A program made the translations under genes and the position numbers. The notes beneath the pieces were generated by a model. It searched no databases. It had not been told where the DNA came from and saw only the letters and a program-made list of their open reading frames with translations. A stretch of 64,000 nt of DNA, taken from positions 1-64,000 of the forward strand of contig JAFYAQ010000027.1 in NCBI GenBank assembly GCA_017540645.1, read 5' to 3'. This DNA is from Oscillospiraceae bacterium. Lineage in GTDB: Bacteria > Bacillota > Clostridia > Oscillospirales > Oscillospiraceae. Position 1 is the first letter of the stretch. Every line of letters begins with the position of its first letter. Shown here one piece after another: positions 24,856 to 33,918 of this stretch.

Positions 24856-24996
24856 CAAATGCGAAACACGTTTCGCATTTGAAAAACTCGCGCTTATCGC
24901 ACGCGACGGACGGAGGACCCGTCGCGTTTGGTCGGCGCGAGGGCTCGCTTCGCTTGCCTCAAGGTGTTTTTACCGCGGCAAAGCTACGGTAAAAAC
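24856..24996 (+). repeat. Three-hairpin intergenic repeat, family 1, copy A
   Basis: Hairpin 1 is CAAATGCGAAAC/GTTTCGCATTTG. Then comes CTCGCGCTTATCGCA, a variable inner stem (ACGCGACGG/CCGTCGCGT) and TTTGGTCGGCGCGAG, which closes the second structure. Hairpin 3 is GTTTTTACCG...CGGTAAAAAC. The copy starts 2 bases after the mreD stop and ends 43 bases before the PBP2 start. Confidence 0.8.
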
Positions 24997-25039
24997 AGAT
25001 TGAAATGTTATGGTGTCAAAATAAAGAGGTACAATTCCC

Positions 25040-27127
25040 ATGCAAAACCTGATAAAACCTGTCCGTTTGGTCATTATGGCCGTGATGTTCGCGCTGATAC
25101 TGGCTATCTATTTTGTGGCGCTCTACAAGCTGCAGATCATCGAAGGCGCCAAGTATTACACCCAGAGCGAGAACAGCGTGGAAACCAAGGAGCGGGTCCC
25201 CGCGGCCCGGGGCAACATCCTGGACCGCTACGGCCGGGTGCTGGTGTCCAACTCCCCGGTCAACAACCTCTCCATCAACGTCACGGAGCTTTTCGAGCAG
25301 GACGACCCCAACGCCATCATCCTGCACCTGTGCCGGGCGGTGGAGCGCTTCGGCGACAGCTATACCGACACGCTCCCCATCACCATGGCCCCGCCCTTCG
25401 CCTTCACGGAGACCACCGTGCTGCAGCGGGACATGCTGGAGGCCTGGCTGAAGGCCAACAAGATGGATCCGGAGTCCAGCGCCGTGGAGATCATGTCGGC
25501 CATGCGCACCCGCTACGGGGTGGGCAGCGAGTACTCCGCCGAGGATGCCCGCCGGATCGTGGGCGTCCGCTATGAGATCAACGACCGGTATAACATCAAC
25601 ACCACCGACTATATCTTTGCCGAGAACGTGAGCATGCCCCTGCTGACCTATCTGATGGAGCAGGACATCCCCGGCTTCAAGGTGTCCACCTCCTTCGTCC
25701 GGGAGTACAAGACCGACTATGCCGCCCATCTGCTGGGCTATATCGGCCCGGTCACCCAGGAGGAGTGGGACAAGTTCGCCGGCAAGGATTATGAGCTGGA
25801 CAACCAGGTGGGCAAGGACGGCGTGGAATTCACCTTTGAGGACTATCTCCACGGCGTGGACGGAGAGGCGACCATCACCTCCACCATCGAGGGCGTGAAG
25901 GTCTCCACCGCCTACACCAAGGAGCCCCGCCCCGGGGACCATGTGTACCTGACCCTGGACATCGGCCTGCAGGAGGTGTGCGAGGAAGCCCTGGCCGCCC
26001 ATATAGAGACGCTCAACGAGGAGCGGGCCGAGATCATCCGCAACGCGGAGCTCTACGGCACGGAAAGCACGGAGATGGTTTCCGGCGGCGCCATGGTGGT
26101 GGTGGACGTGAAGACCGGCGAGCCCCTGGCCCTGGCCAGCTGGCCCACCTACAACGCGGAGACCATGCTGGAGGACTATGAGGACCTGGTTGCCGACCCC
26201 AACGCCCCGTTGTACAACCGGGCGCTCATGGGCGTCTACGCCCCCGGTTCCACCTTCAAGCCCTGCACCGCCACCGGCCTGCTGGCGGAGAAGATCATCT
26301 CTCCCACCGTCACCCTGCAGACCATGGGCCAGTTTACCAAGTATATCGACGACGGCTACGCCCCCGAGTGCTGGATCTTCTCCACCTATAAATACACCCA
26401 CGGGGAGATTAACGTGGCCCAGGCCATCACCTATTCCTGCAACTACTTCTTCTATTATTACGGCGACCTGCTGGGCATCGACAAGATGAGCTATTACGCC
26501 AAGCTCTACGGCCTGGGAGAGCATACCGGCATCGAGCTGCCGGAGATCACCGGCCAGATGTCCACCCAGAGCTTCAAGGAACAGTACACCGGCATCCCCT
26601 GGTTCCAGGGCGACACGCTCCAGAGCGCCATCGGCCAGAGCTTTACGGAGTTCACTCCTCTGCAGCTGGCGGAGTACTGCGCCACCATCGCCAACTCCGG
26701 CACCCGCCACAGCGCTTCCATCCTCAAGGAGGTCCGCAGCTACGATTACTCGGACACCATCTTCCACCGGGAGACGGAAGTGCTGAGCGTGGTGGACGTG
26801 GATCCGGCGATCTTTGACGTGCTGCACTACGGCATGTGGGGCGTGATCTACGACGCGGCCAGCACCCTGACCGATACCTGGCTGGACTGCTCCGTGATCG
26901 TGGGCGCCAAGACCGGGACCGCACAGCGGGGCGAAGGTCTGGTGAACAACGCCAACTTCATCCTCTATGCCCCCTATGAAGACCCGGAGATCGCCATCGC
27001 CATGTGCGTGGAAAAGGGCGGCGCCGGCGCCACCCTCTCCCCGGTGGTGCGCAAAGTGGTGGATTATTACTTCAGCTTCCAGTCCCAGATCAACGTGGTG
27101 GAAAACGACTACGCGCTGCTGAAATGA
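25040..27127 (+). CDS. mrdA: Class B penicillin-binding protein 2 (elongation transpeptidase)
   Basis: The protein has one N-terminal membrane helix (about 8-30), a dimerisation domain with the RGNILDRYGRVL motif, and a transpeptidase domain with the active-site SxxK in APGSTFKP (about 404), SCN (about 465) and KTGT (about 624). The position after mreC and mreD marks it as the elongasome PBP2 rather than the division enzyme. It has 695 residues. The ribosome site AAAGAGGT lies before the ATG, downstream of repeat copy A. Confidence 0.95.
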   Translation: MQNLIKPVRLVIMAVMFALILAIYFVALYKLQIIEGAKYYTQSENSVETKERVPAARGNILDRYGRVLVSNSPVNNLSINVTELFEQDDPNAIILHLCRAVERFGDSYTDTLPITMAPPFAFTETTVLQRDMLEAWLKANKMDPESSAVEIMSAMRTRYGVGSEYSAEDARRIVGVRYEINDRYNINTTDYIFAENVSMPLLTYLMEQDIPGFKVSTSFVREYKTDYAAHLLGYIGPVTQEEWDKFAGKDYELDNQVGKDGVEFTFEDYLHGVDGEATITSTIEGVKVSTAYTKEPRPGDHVYLTLDIGLQEVCEEALAAHIETLNEERAEIIRNAELYGTESTEMVSGGAMVVVDVKTGEPLALASWPTYNAETMLEDYEDLVADPNAPLYNRALMGVYAPGSTFKPCTATGLLAEKIISPTVTLQTMGQFTKYIDDGYAPECWIFSTYKYTHGEINVAQAITYSCNYFFYYYGDLLGIDKMSYYAKLYGLGEHTGIELPEITGQMSTQSFKEQYTGIPWFQGDTLQSAIGQSFTEFTPLQLAEYCATIANSGTRHSASILKEVRSYDYSDTIFHRETEVLSVVDVDPAIFDVLHYGMWGVIYDAASTLTDTWLDCSVIVGAKTGTAQRGEGLVNNANFILYAPYEDPEIAIAMCVEKGGAGATLSPVVRKVVDYYFSFQSQINVVENDYALLK

Positions 27128-27183
27128 TGCGGCCTCCTGTTGGAGGAATAGTCAAAAAATTTTGAATTATCAACGTTTTTTTG

Positions 27184-27212
27184 TTGCAAAACGGGAAAAG
27201 GGCGGGTATAAT
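27184..27212 (+). promoter_or_regulatory. Promoter of the methylglyoxal-synthase-like gene
   Basis: TTGCAA and TATAAT are separated by exactly 17 bases, 42 bases upstream of the start codon. Confidence 0.85.
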
Positions 27213-27254
27213 ATACTCGTCATAAATGTGTAGTGGAGGAGTGAGAAGAGAAGC

Positions 27255-27653
27255 ATGAATATCGCCTTGTTGTCCCACGACGGGAAGAAAGAACTGATGG
27301 TCCAGTTCTGTATCGCCTACTGCGGGATCCTCGCCAAACACAATGTCTGCGCTACAAACACCACCGGCAAGCTGGTCAGCGAGGCCACCGGCCTGCCAGT
27401 CATGCTATATCTCCCCTGTTCCCAGGGAGGAAGCCAACAGATCGGGGCACGCATCGCCTATAACGAGATCGACATGGTGCTGTTTTTTGCAGATCCCAAC
27501 CAGAAAGACAAATCGGACGTAGTGGAGCTGACACGCCTGTGCGACCAGCACCTGGTCCCCATCGCCACCAACGTGGCCACCGCGGAGGTCCTGATCCAGG
27601 GCCTGCGGCGGGGCGATCTGGACTGGCGGGACATCGTAAACCCCAAAAAATGA
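27255..27653 (+). CDS. Methylglyoxal synthase-like protein with altered active site
   Basis: The 132-residue protein aligns over its full length with methylglyoxal synthase, the enzyme that turns dihydroxyacetone phosphate into methylglyoxal: IALLSHDGKKELMVQF, then RLCDQHLVPIATNVATAEVL. But key positions differ: the GTTG phosphate loop reads NTTG (N35), the catalytic-base Asp of GGDQQ is Ser60 (GGSQQ), and the His near the second catalytic Asp (D88, kept) is replaced. The normal activity is therefore doubtful; it may bind a phosphorylated ligand or have another reaction. It has its own promoter and terminator and stands alone. Confidence 0.85.
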   Translation: MNIALLSHDGKKELMVQFCIAYCGILAKHNVCATNTTGKLVSEATGLPVMLYLPCSQGGSQQIGARIAYNEIDMVLFFADPNQKDKSDVVELTRLCDQHLVPIATNVATAEVLIQGLRRGDLDWRDIVNPKK

Positions 27654-27668
27654 AAGACAGACCTCGGC

Positions 27669-27708
27669 GGATGGATCGTTGGTACGCTCCGGCGATCCAT
27701 CCTTTTTT
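27669..27708 (+). terminator. Terminator of the methylglyoxal-synthase-like gene
   Basis: GGATGGATCG pairs with CGATCCATCC around a 14-base loop and is followed by six T. Confidence 0.9.
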
Positions 27709-27716
27709 GATTATCT

Positions 27717-27858
27717 TCGATTGCGAAACTCGTTTCGCAATCGAGGGACTCGCGCTTATCGCACTCGGCGCACGAGGGACGCGCCGAGTTTGGTCGGCGC
27801 GAGGCCTCGCCAGGCTCGGCTCAGGGTGTTTTTGAGGCGGCAAAGCTGCCTCAAAAAC
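27717..27858 (+). repeat. Three-hairpin intergenic repeat, family 1, copy B
   Basis: Hairpin 1 is TCGATTGCGAAAC/GTTTCGCAATCGA. The second structure is bordered by CTCGCGCTTATCGCA and TTTGGTCGGCGCGAG with inner stem ACTCGGCGC/GCGCCGAGT. Hairpin 3 is GTTTTTGAGG...CCTCAAAAAC. It lies between a terminator and the hisS ribosome site. Confidence 0.8.
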
Positions 27859-27899
27859 AGATTTCATTTTGATTGTTTTCTTGAAAGGAAAGAAAGAAT

Positions 27900-29255
27900 A
27901 TGCCTCAGGTAAGACCCCACACGCTCTCCGGCTTCATGGAGCTGCTGCCCCCGGACCAGATGCAGATGGAGCGCATCATGGAGACACTCCGCCAGAGCTA
28001 TGCCCTCTACGGCTTCACACCTCTGGACACCCCGGTCATCGAGAGCGCGGAGGTGCTTCTTGCCAAGGGCGGCGGCGAGACGGAAAAGCAGATCTATCGC
28101 TTTGCCAAGGGGGAGAGCGATCTGGCTCTCCGCTTTGATCTCACGGTGCCCCTGGCCAAATATGTGGCCCTCCATTATAACGAACTGAGCTTTCCCTTCC
28201 GGCGCTTCCAGATCGGCAAGGTCTACCGGGGCGAGCGGGCCCAGCGGGGCCGCTTCCGGGAGTTCTATCAGGCCGATATCGACGTGATCGGCGACGGAAA
28301 GCTCTCCATCATGAACGAGGCGGAGATCCCCGCGGTGATCTACCGCAGCTTCAGCGCCCTGGGCCTGCGGCGCTTCCGCATCCGGGTGAACAACCGGAAG
28401 GTCCTCAACGGCTTTTTCGCCATCCTGGGCCTGGGAGACCGGGCCGGGGACGTGATGCGCACCATCGACAAGCTGGAGAAGATCGGCCCCGACAAGGTCC
28501 GGGAGATCCTCTGCGACGATCTGGGCGTGGGCGGGGACCAGGCCGAAGAGCTGCTGGCCTTCATTGCCTGCCCGGGCAGCAGCGCCGACAAGCTTGGTTT
28601 CCTGCGCCGGTATCAGGGCCGGAACGAGACCTTTGACCGGGGCGTGGAGGAGCTGGCCACCGTAGTGGAGTATCTGGGGGCTTTCGGGGTGCCGGAGGAA
28701 AACTTTGAGGTGGACCTGACCATCGCCCGGGGGCTGGATTATTACACCGGCACCGTCTATGAGACCGTGCTGCTGGATCACCCGGAGATCGGCTCCGTCT
28801 GCTCCGGCGGCCGCTACGACAATCTGGCCGAGTACTACACGGACCGGACGCTCCCCGGCGTGGGCATCTCCATCGGCGTCACCCGGCTCTTTTATGTGCT
28901 GCAGGAGCAAAAGATGCTCTCCCAGGCCCTGCTCACCGCCCCGGCGGAGGCGGTGGTGATCCCCATGGGGGAGGACTGCCGCGCCTTTGCCGTGGAGACG
29001 GCCACCGCCCTGCGCCAGGCGAACATCCGCACGGCGGTGTATTTTGAGGACCGGAAGTTCAAGCAGAAGATCGGCTACGCGGACAAGGCGGGGATCCCCT
29101 TCGCCTTGATCGTGGGCTCGGACGAGGCCGCGGCGGGGCTGGTGTCCGTGAAGGATATGGCCTCCGGGGCCCAGGAAAAGCTGACGCCCGCCCGGGCGGC
29201 GGAGCGGATCAACGCCGCTCTCGAAGAGCGCCGGGCGGCCAAACCCATCGCATAA
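27900..29255 (+). CDS. hisS: Histidine--tRNA ligase
   Basis: The protein (451 residues) has the class II synthetase motifs in the HisRS form: motif 2 region FRRFQIGKVYRGERAQRGRF, the histidine-binding ARGLDYYTGTVYE and CSGGRYDNL, and a C-terminal anticodon-binding domain (about 350-430). HisZ, the regulatory paralogue, usually lacks that C-terminal domain and sits with his biosynthesis genes, which are absent here. The ATG follows GAAAGGAAAG. Confidence 0.9.
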   Translation: MPQVRPHTLSGFMELLPPDQMQMERIMETLRQSYALYGFTPLDTPVIESAEVLLAKGGGETEKQIYRFAKGESDLALRFDLTVPLAKYVALHYNELSFPFRRFQIGKVYRGERAQRGRFREFYQADIDVIGDGKLSIMNEAEIPAVIYRSFSALGLRRFRIRVNNRKVLNGFFAILGLGDRAGDVMRTIDKLEKIGPDKVREILCDDLGVGGDQAEELLAFIACPGSSADKLGFLRRYQGRNETFDRGVEELATVVEYLGAFGVPEENFEVDLTIARGLDYYTGTVYETVLLDHPEIGSVCSGGRYDNLAEYYTDRTLPGVGISIGVTRLFYVLQEQKMLSQALLTAPAEAVVIPMGEDCRAFAVETATALRQANIRTAVYFEDRKFKQKIGYADKAGIPFALIVGSDEAAAGLVSVKDMASGAQEKLTPARAAERINAALEERRAAKPIA

Positions 29256-29283
29256 GCATACCGCACAGGAAGGGGGGCGTCCC

Positions 29284-30813
29284 ATGGTCGCCAAGATCCG
29301 GTCCCTGGGTCTCCAGGGCATCGGCGGATATGAGGTTTCCGCGGAGATCTATCTGGACCGCGGACTGCCCCAGTTTGACGTGGTGGGGCTGCCGGACGCG
29401 GCGGTCCGGGAAGCCCGGGAACGGGTCCGGGCCTCCATCAAAAGCTGCGGCCTGGAGTTCCCGGTCAGCCGTCTGACCGCCAATCTGGCGCCGGCGGACC
29501 GGAGAAAGGCGGGCACCGTGTACGATCTGCCCATTCTTCTGGGCATCCTGCTGGCCTCCGGGCAGGTGAAGCAGATCCCCCCGGACGCCGCCTTTATCGG
29601 AGAGCTGAGCCTCTCGGGGGAGCTGCGCCCGGTGCGGGGGGCCCTCCCCATGGCCCTGGCCGCGGAAAAGGCGGGCATCCGCTCTCTGTTTGTCCCGGAG
29701 CTCAACGCCCGGGAGGCCGCTTACGCCGACGGTCTGGCGGTGTACGGGGTGCGGGATATCCCGACCCTGCTCCTGCATCTGAGCGGCGAGGCGCCCCTGG
29801 CCCCCGAGCCCTGTCCTCAGACGGAGCCAGAGGAACTGGTATTCCCGGATTTTGCCCAGGTCAAGGGCCAGGAAAACGTGAAGCGGGCCCTGGAGGTGGC
29901 CGCCGCCGGCGGCCATAACGTGCTGATGGTGGGACCGCCGGGCAGCGGCAAGTCCATGCTCTCCAAGCGCCTGCCCTCCATCCTGCCGGAGATGAGCCGG
30001 GAGGAGACCCTGGAATCCACGGGGATCTGGAGCGTGTGCGGCCTGACGGATGCGCGCCATCCCGTGCTGCGCCAGCGGCCCTTCCGGGCCCCCCACCACA
30101 CCCTCAGCGCCGCGGCTATGGCCGGCGGGGCCCAGCTCCAGCCCGGGGAGGTCAGTCTGGCCCACAACGGGGTGCTGTTTCTGGATGAGCTGCCGGAGTA
30201 CCGCCGGGACGTGCTGGAGGTCATGCGCCAGCCCCTGGAGGACGGAGTGGTCACCGTCTCCCGAGCGGCGGGCACGGCGGTGTACCCCAGCCGCTTCATG
30301 CTGGTGTGCGCCATGAACCCCTGCCCCTGCGGCTGGTACGGCCAGCCCGGGGGACGCTGCCGCTGCAGCGAAAAGGCGGTCCGGGCCTATCATCAAAAGC
30401 TCTCCGGCCCGCTGCTGGACCGGATCGATATCATTGTGGAGGTCCCGGCCCTGCCCTATGAGGACCTGCGCCGCCGCCCGGACGGGGAGGACAGCGCCGT
30501 CATCCGTCAGCGGGTGAACGCCGCCCGGAGCATCCAGCGGCAGCGCTTCGGCCCCCGGGTGTCCTGCAACGCCCAAATGGGACCGGGGGAGATGGAACAG
30601 TTCTGTTCTCTCACGCCCGAGGGAGAGGGGCTGATGCGCGACGCCTTTGCCTCTCTGGGCCTGACTGCCCGGAGCTACGATCGGATCCTGCGGGTGGCCC
30701 GGACCATTGCGGACCTGGCCGGGGAGCGGGAGATCGCCCCCATGCATCTGGCGGAGGCCATCCAGTATCGGACCTACGATCTGAGTCTGGACGCCGGGGA
30801 GGTCAGGGCATGA
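29284..30813 (+). CDS. comM: ComM/YifB-family AAA+ ATPase (Mg-chelatase-like)
   Basis: The 509-residue protein has the N-terminal ChlI-like domain (about 1-170), a Walker A (GPPGSGKS, about 216), the Walker B and DELPEY segment (LFLDELPEYRRD), the cysteine-rich NPCPCGWYG region and a C-terminal domain. ComM helps branch migration during natural transformation in other bacteria. It overlaps the next gene by four bases (ATGA). Confidence 0.92.
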   Translation: MVAKIRSLGLQGIGGYEVSAEIYLDRGLPQFDVVGLPDAAVREARERVRASIKSCGLEFPVSRLTANLAPADRRKAGTVYDLPILLGILLASGQVKQIPPDAAFIGELSLSGELRPVRGALPMALAAEKAGIRSLFVPELNAREAAYADGLAVYGVRDIPTLLLHLSGEAPLAPEPCPQTEPEELVFPDFAQVKGQENVKRALEVAAAGGHNVLMVGPPGSGKSMLSKRLPSILPEMSREETLESTGIWSVCGLTDARHPVLRQRPFRAPHHTLSAAAMAGGAQLQPGEVSLAHNGVLFLDELPEYRRDVLEVMRQPLEDGVVTVSRAAGTAVYPSRFMLVCAMNPCPCGWYGQPGGRCRCSEKAVRAYHQKLSGPLLDRIDIIVEVPALPYEDLRRRPDGEDSAVIRQRVNAARSIQRQRFGPRVSCNAQMGPGEMEQFCSLTPEGEGLMRDAFASLGLTARSYDRILRVARTIADLAGEREIAPMHLAEAIQYRTYDLSLDAGEVRA

Positions 30814-31451
30814 TCCGGGCGGTGCTTTTCGATCTGGACGGCACGCTGCTCTACACCCTGCCGGACATGGCCGCGGCGCTGAACGCCGCCCTGGCCTCCC
30901 GGGGCTTTCCCGCCCGGACGCTGTCGGAGGTCCGGGGCTTTGTGGGCAACGGCGTGCGCAAGCTGGTGGAGCGCGCCTGTCCCCCGGGAACCGATGAGGC
31001 GGCCCGGGAGGCCGTCTATCGGGAGTATGAGCGCCGGTACGCCGCCCACTGGCGGGACAGCACCGCCCCCTATCCCGGCATCCCGGAACTGCTGGGCGCG
31101 CTGCGCCGGCGTGGGATCGCCGCGGCGACGGTCACCAACAAGGCCCACGGCGACGCGGCGGCCATGATGGAGCATTTCTTCGGCCCGCTGATCGCCCACA
31201 CCGAGGGGAAGAAAGACGGACGGCCCACCAAGCCCGGCCCGGAGAGCGCCTTTGCCGCCCTGGCGGCCCTGGGAGTCTCCCCCGGGGAGGCGCTGTACGT
31301 GGGGGACTCCGGCGTGGACGCCCAGACCGGGGAGAACGCGGGGATGGACACGGTGCTGGTGAGCTGGGGCTACTGGGACGAGGAGCGTCTGCAAAGCTGC
31401 AGGGCCCGGGGGATCATCCATACGCCGGCGGAGCTGCTGGATTATTTATAA
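30810..31451 (+). CDS. gph: HAD-family phosphatase, phosphoglycolate phosphatase-like
   Basis: The 213-residue protein has the HAD motifs FDLDGTLL (nucleophile Asp), a TNK motif (TVTNKAHG), a Lys in RPTKPGPE and the acidic motif YVGDSGVDAQTGENAGM. The helical cap and length fit Gph-type enzymes, which remove 2-phosphoglycolate formed during DNA repair. Substrate specificity cannot be read from the sequence. It starts in the 3' end of comM and precedes thiI by 12 bases. Confidence 0.88.
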   Translation: MIRAVLFDLDGTLLYTLPDMAAALNAALASRGFPARTLSEVRGFVGNGVRKLVERACPPGTDEAAREAVYREYERRYAAHWRDSTAPYPGIPELLGALRRRGIAAATVTNKAHGDAAAMMEHFFGPLIAHTEGKKDGRPTKPGPESAFAALAALGVSPGEALYVGDSGVDAQTGENAGMDTVLVSWGYWDEERLQSCRARGIIHTPAELLDYL

Positions 31452-31463
31452 TGTGAGGTACAT

Positions 31464-32660
31464 ATGCGCGATATCATCCTGTTGAAGCTGGGCGAGATCG
31501 TCCTGAAGGGCCTGAATCGGCGGTTTTTTGAGCAGAAGCTGCTCCAGAACGTCCGCCGGCGCCTGTCCCATGTGGGAGAATTCGAGGTCAACTGCCTCCA
31601 GTCTACCATCTATGTGGAGCCCAAGACCGACTTTGAGGACATGGACGCGGCGGAGGAGGCCCTGTGCAAGATCTTCGGCATCGCCAGCGTGGTCCGGGCC
31701 GCGGGCTGCGAAAAGACGCCGGAGGCCATGGCCGCCCGGGCCATCGAGTACATGCGCGACGCCATGCTCTCAGCCAAGAGCTTCAAGGTGGAGACCAAGC
31801 GGGCGGACAAGAGCTTCCCCATGACCTCCATCGAGATCAGCCGCTACGTGGGCGGCCATCTGGCCGACGCCTACCCCGGAACAAAGGTGGACGTGAATGA
31901 GCCGGAGCTGACGGTGCGGCTGGAGGTCCGGGAGCGCCAGGCGTATGTCCACGGCGCGCCCCGGCCCGGCGCGGGGGGCCTGCCGGTGGGCTGCGGCGGT
32001 ATCGCGGTGACGCTCCTCTCCGGGGGCATCGACTCCCCGGTGTCCACCTATATGATCGCCAAGCGGGGCGTGCATATGATCCCGGTCCACTTCTTCTCCT
32101 TCCCTTACACCTCGGAGCTGGCCAAGCAGAAGGTGCTGGATCTGGCCTCCACCCTCACGGCCTACTGCGGGAGGATGACCGTGGAGGTGGTGCCCTTCAC
32201 ACATATCCAGACCGAGATCCGCCAGAAATGCCCGGAGGAGTACTTTACAATTTTGATGCGCCGGTTTATGATGCGCATAGCCCAGGCCATCGCCGACCGG
32301 AACGGGGCCAAGGCCATCGTCACCGGGGAAAACCTGGGGCAGGTGGCCAGCCAGACCATGGAGGCCCTGGGCTGTACGGCGGCGGTATGCCGCGTGCCGG
32401 TGCTGCGGCCGCTGATCGGCTTTGACAAGGAGGAGATCGTCCAGCGCTCCCGGCAGATCGGCACCTTTGAACTGTCCACCCTGCCCTATGAGGACTGCTG
32501 CACGGTGTTCACGCCCCGGCATCCCCGCACCCGCCCCCGGCTGGACGCCGTGGAGGAGGCGGAGAGCGCTCTGGACGTGGAGGCCCTGGTGCAGGAGGCT
32601 CTGGCGGGCATCGAGCGCGTCCGGGTGGGTCCGGATGCGGAAGGGGGAGTAAAGCTATGA
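31464..32660 (+). CDS. thiI: tRNA 4-thiouridine synthase ThiI
   Basis: The protein starts with a ferredoxin-like/THUMP region (about 1-165) and has a PP-loop ATPase motif (LLSGGIDSPVSTYM, about 185) and a typical C-terminal part with EDCCTVFTPRHP. It uses ATP to activate U8 of tRNA for thiolation. There is no C-terminal rhodanese domain, as in Bacillus-type ThiI, so a separate sulfur donor is needed. It overlaps cinA by four bases. Confidence 0.95.
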   Translation: MRDIILLKLGEIVLKGLNRRFFEQKLLQNVRRRLSHVGEFEVNCLQSTIYVEPKTDFEDMDAAEEALCKIFGIASVVRAAGCEKTPEAMAARAIEYMRDAMLSAKSFKVETKRADKSFPMTSIEISRYVGGHLADAYPGTKVDVNEPELTVRLEVRERQAYVHGAPRPGAGGLPVGCGGIAVTLLSGGIDSPVSTYMIAKRGVHMIPVHFFSFPYTSELAKQKVLDLASTLTAYCGRMTVEVVPFTHIQTEIRQKCPEEYFTILMRRFMMRIAQAIADRNGAKAIVTGENLGQVASQTMEALGCTAAVCRVPVLRPLIGFDKEEIVQRSRQIGTFELSTLPYEDCCTVFTPRHPRTRPRLDAVEEAESALDVEALVQEALAGIERVRVGPDAEGGVKL

Positions 32661-33889
32661 ATGCGGAGATCCTCTCCGTGGGGACGGAGCTGCTGCTTGG
32701 CTCCACCACCAACACCGACGCCCGGGACGTGGCCCGGGCCCTGGCGGAGCTGGGCATCAACGTGTACTGGCAGAGCACGGTGGGGGACAACCCCGCCCGT
32801 CTGACCGAGTGCGTGTACCGGGCCCGGAACCGGGCGGATCTGATCGTCACCACCGGGGGCCTGGGGCCCACCTGCGACGATCTGACCAAGGAGATCCTGG
32901 CCAGGACCTTCGGGCGGGAGCTCTATCTGGACAAAAAGGCCGAGGAATCCGTCCGGGCTTATTTTACCGAGCGGGGCCTGCCCTTTACGGACAACAACCT
33001 GCGCCAGGCCATGCTGCCGGAGGGCGCCACGGCCCTGCCCAATGACTGCGGCACCGCACCCGGCTGCGTGTTCCGCGCCGGGAACGTGATCGTGGCCATG
33101 CTCCCCGGGCCGCCCAGGGAGTGCAACACCATGCTGCGCAAATACCTGATGCCCTGGCTGCGGGAACTGTCGCCGGAGACCATCCGCTCCCACATGGTCC
33201 GCATGTTCGGCATCGGGGAGAGCGCCATGGAGACCCGGCTCCGGGATCTGATGGACGGCAGCAACCCCACCGTGGCGCCCTACTGCCACGAGGGAGAGTG
33301 CATGGTCCGGGTGACCGCCAAGGCCGCGGATGAGGCCGCCTGCGAGGAGCTGATGGCTCCGGTGGTGGCGGAGATCCGGGACCGGATGGGGGATCTGATC
33401 TACGGGATCGACAGCCCCTCTCTGGGGCACCGGGTGCTGGAGCTGCTGGAGGAGAAGAATCTTTCTCTTGCCGCGGCGGAGAGCTGCACCGGCGGCATGC
33501 TCGCCATGACTCTCACAGAGATCCCCGGGGCCAGTCTGCATTTTCGCGGCGGCACGGTGGTCTACACCGAGGACGCCAAGACCCGCCTTTTGAAGATCGA
33601 TCCGGCCTTCATCGCCGCATTCGGGGTGGTCAGCGCCCAGGTGGCCGCCAGGATGGCCAAGCGGGTGCGCAAGAAGCTGGACGCGGATCTGGGCATCGGC
33701 ATCACCGGCTGGGCCGGACCGGACGGGGACGACGTGGGACTGGTGTACGTGGCCCTGTCGGTGAAGGGCCAATGCTTCGTGCGGCGGCTGCAGCTGGGGA
33801 AGACCACGCCCCGGGGCAAGATCCGCACCCGGGCCGTGGGCAACGCCCTGGATATGGTCCGACGGTATCTCTGCGGTTTGGATGTATAA
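32657..33889 (+). CDS. cinA: CinA-family protein (competence/damage-inducible)
   Basis: The N-terminal molybdopterin-binding-like domain (about 1-170, with SVGTELLLGSTTNTDA and TTGGLGPTCDDLTKE) is followed by the C-terminal CinA domain (about 255-410, with AAESCTGGMLA, the NMN deamidase-type site). CinA proteins act in nucleotide/pyridine cofactor repair and in some species in competence. It is the last of the overlapping series comM-gph-thiI-cinA. Confidence 0.95.
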   Translation: MNAEILSVGTELLLGSTTNTDARDVARALAELGINVYWQSTVGDNPARLTECVYRARNRADLIVTTGGLGPTCDDLTKEILARTFGRELYLDKKAEESVRAYFTERGLPFTDNNLRQAMLPEGATALPNDCGTAPGCVFRAGNVIVAMLPGPPRECNTMLRKYLMPWLRELSPETIRSHMVRMFGIGESAMETRLRDLMDGSNPTVAPYCHEGECMVRVTAKAADEAACEELMAPVVAEIRDRMGDLIYGIDSPSLGHRVLELLEEKNLSLAAAESCTGGMLAMTLTEIPGASLHFRGGTVVYTEDAKTRLLKIDPAFIAAFGVVSAQVAARMAKRVRKKLDADLGIGITGWAGPDGDDVGLVYVALSVKGQCFVRRLQLGKTTPRGKIRTRAVGNALDMVRRYLCGLDV

Positions 33890-33918
33890 AACGAAAAAAC
33901 AGTATGGAGGAATGCAAC

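Noticed and set aside
25040..27127. SpoVD/FtsI-type division or sporulation PBP
   Set aside because: Position directly after mreC and mreD and the absence of a PASTA domain favour the elongation enzyme PBP2.
27900..29255. HisZ regulatory subunit instead of HisS
   Set aside because: The C-terminal anticodon-binding domain is present and there are no histidine biosynthesis genes nearby.
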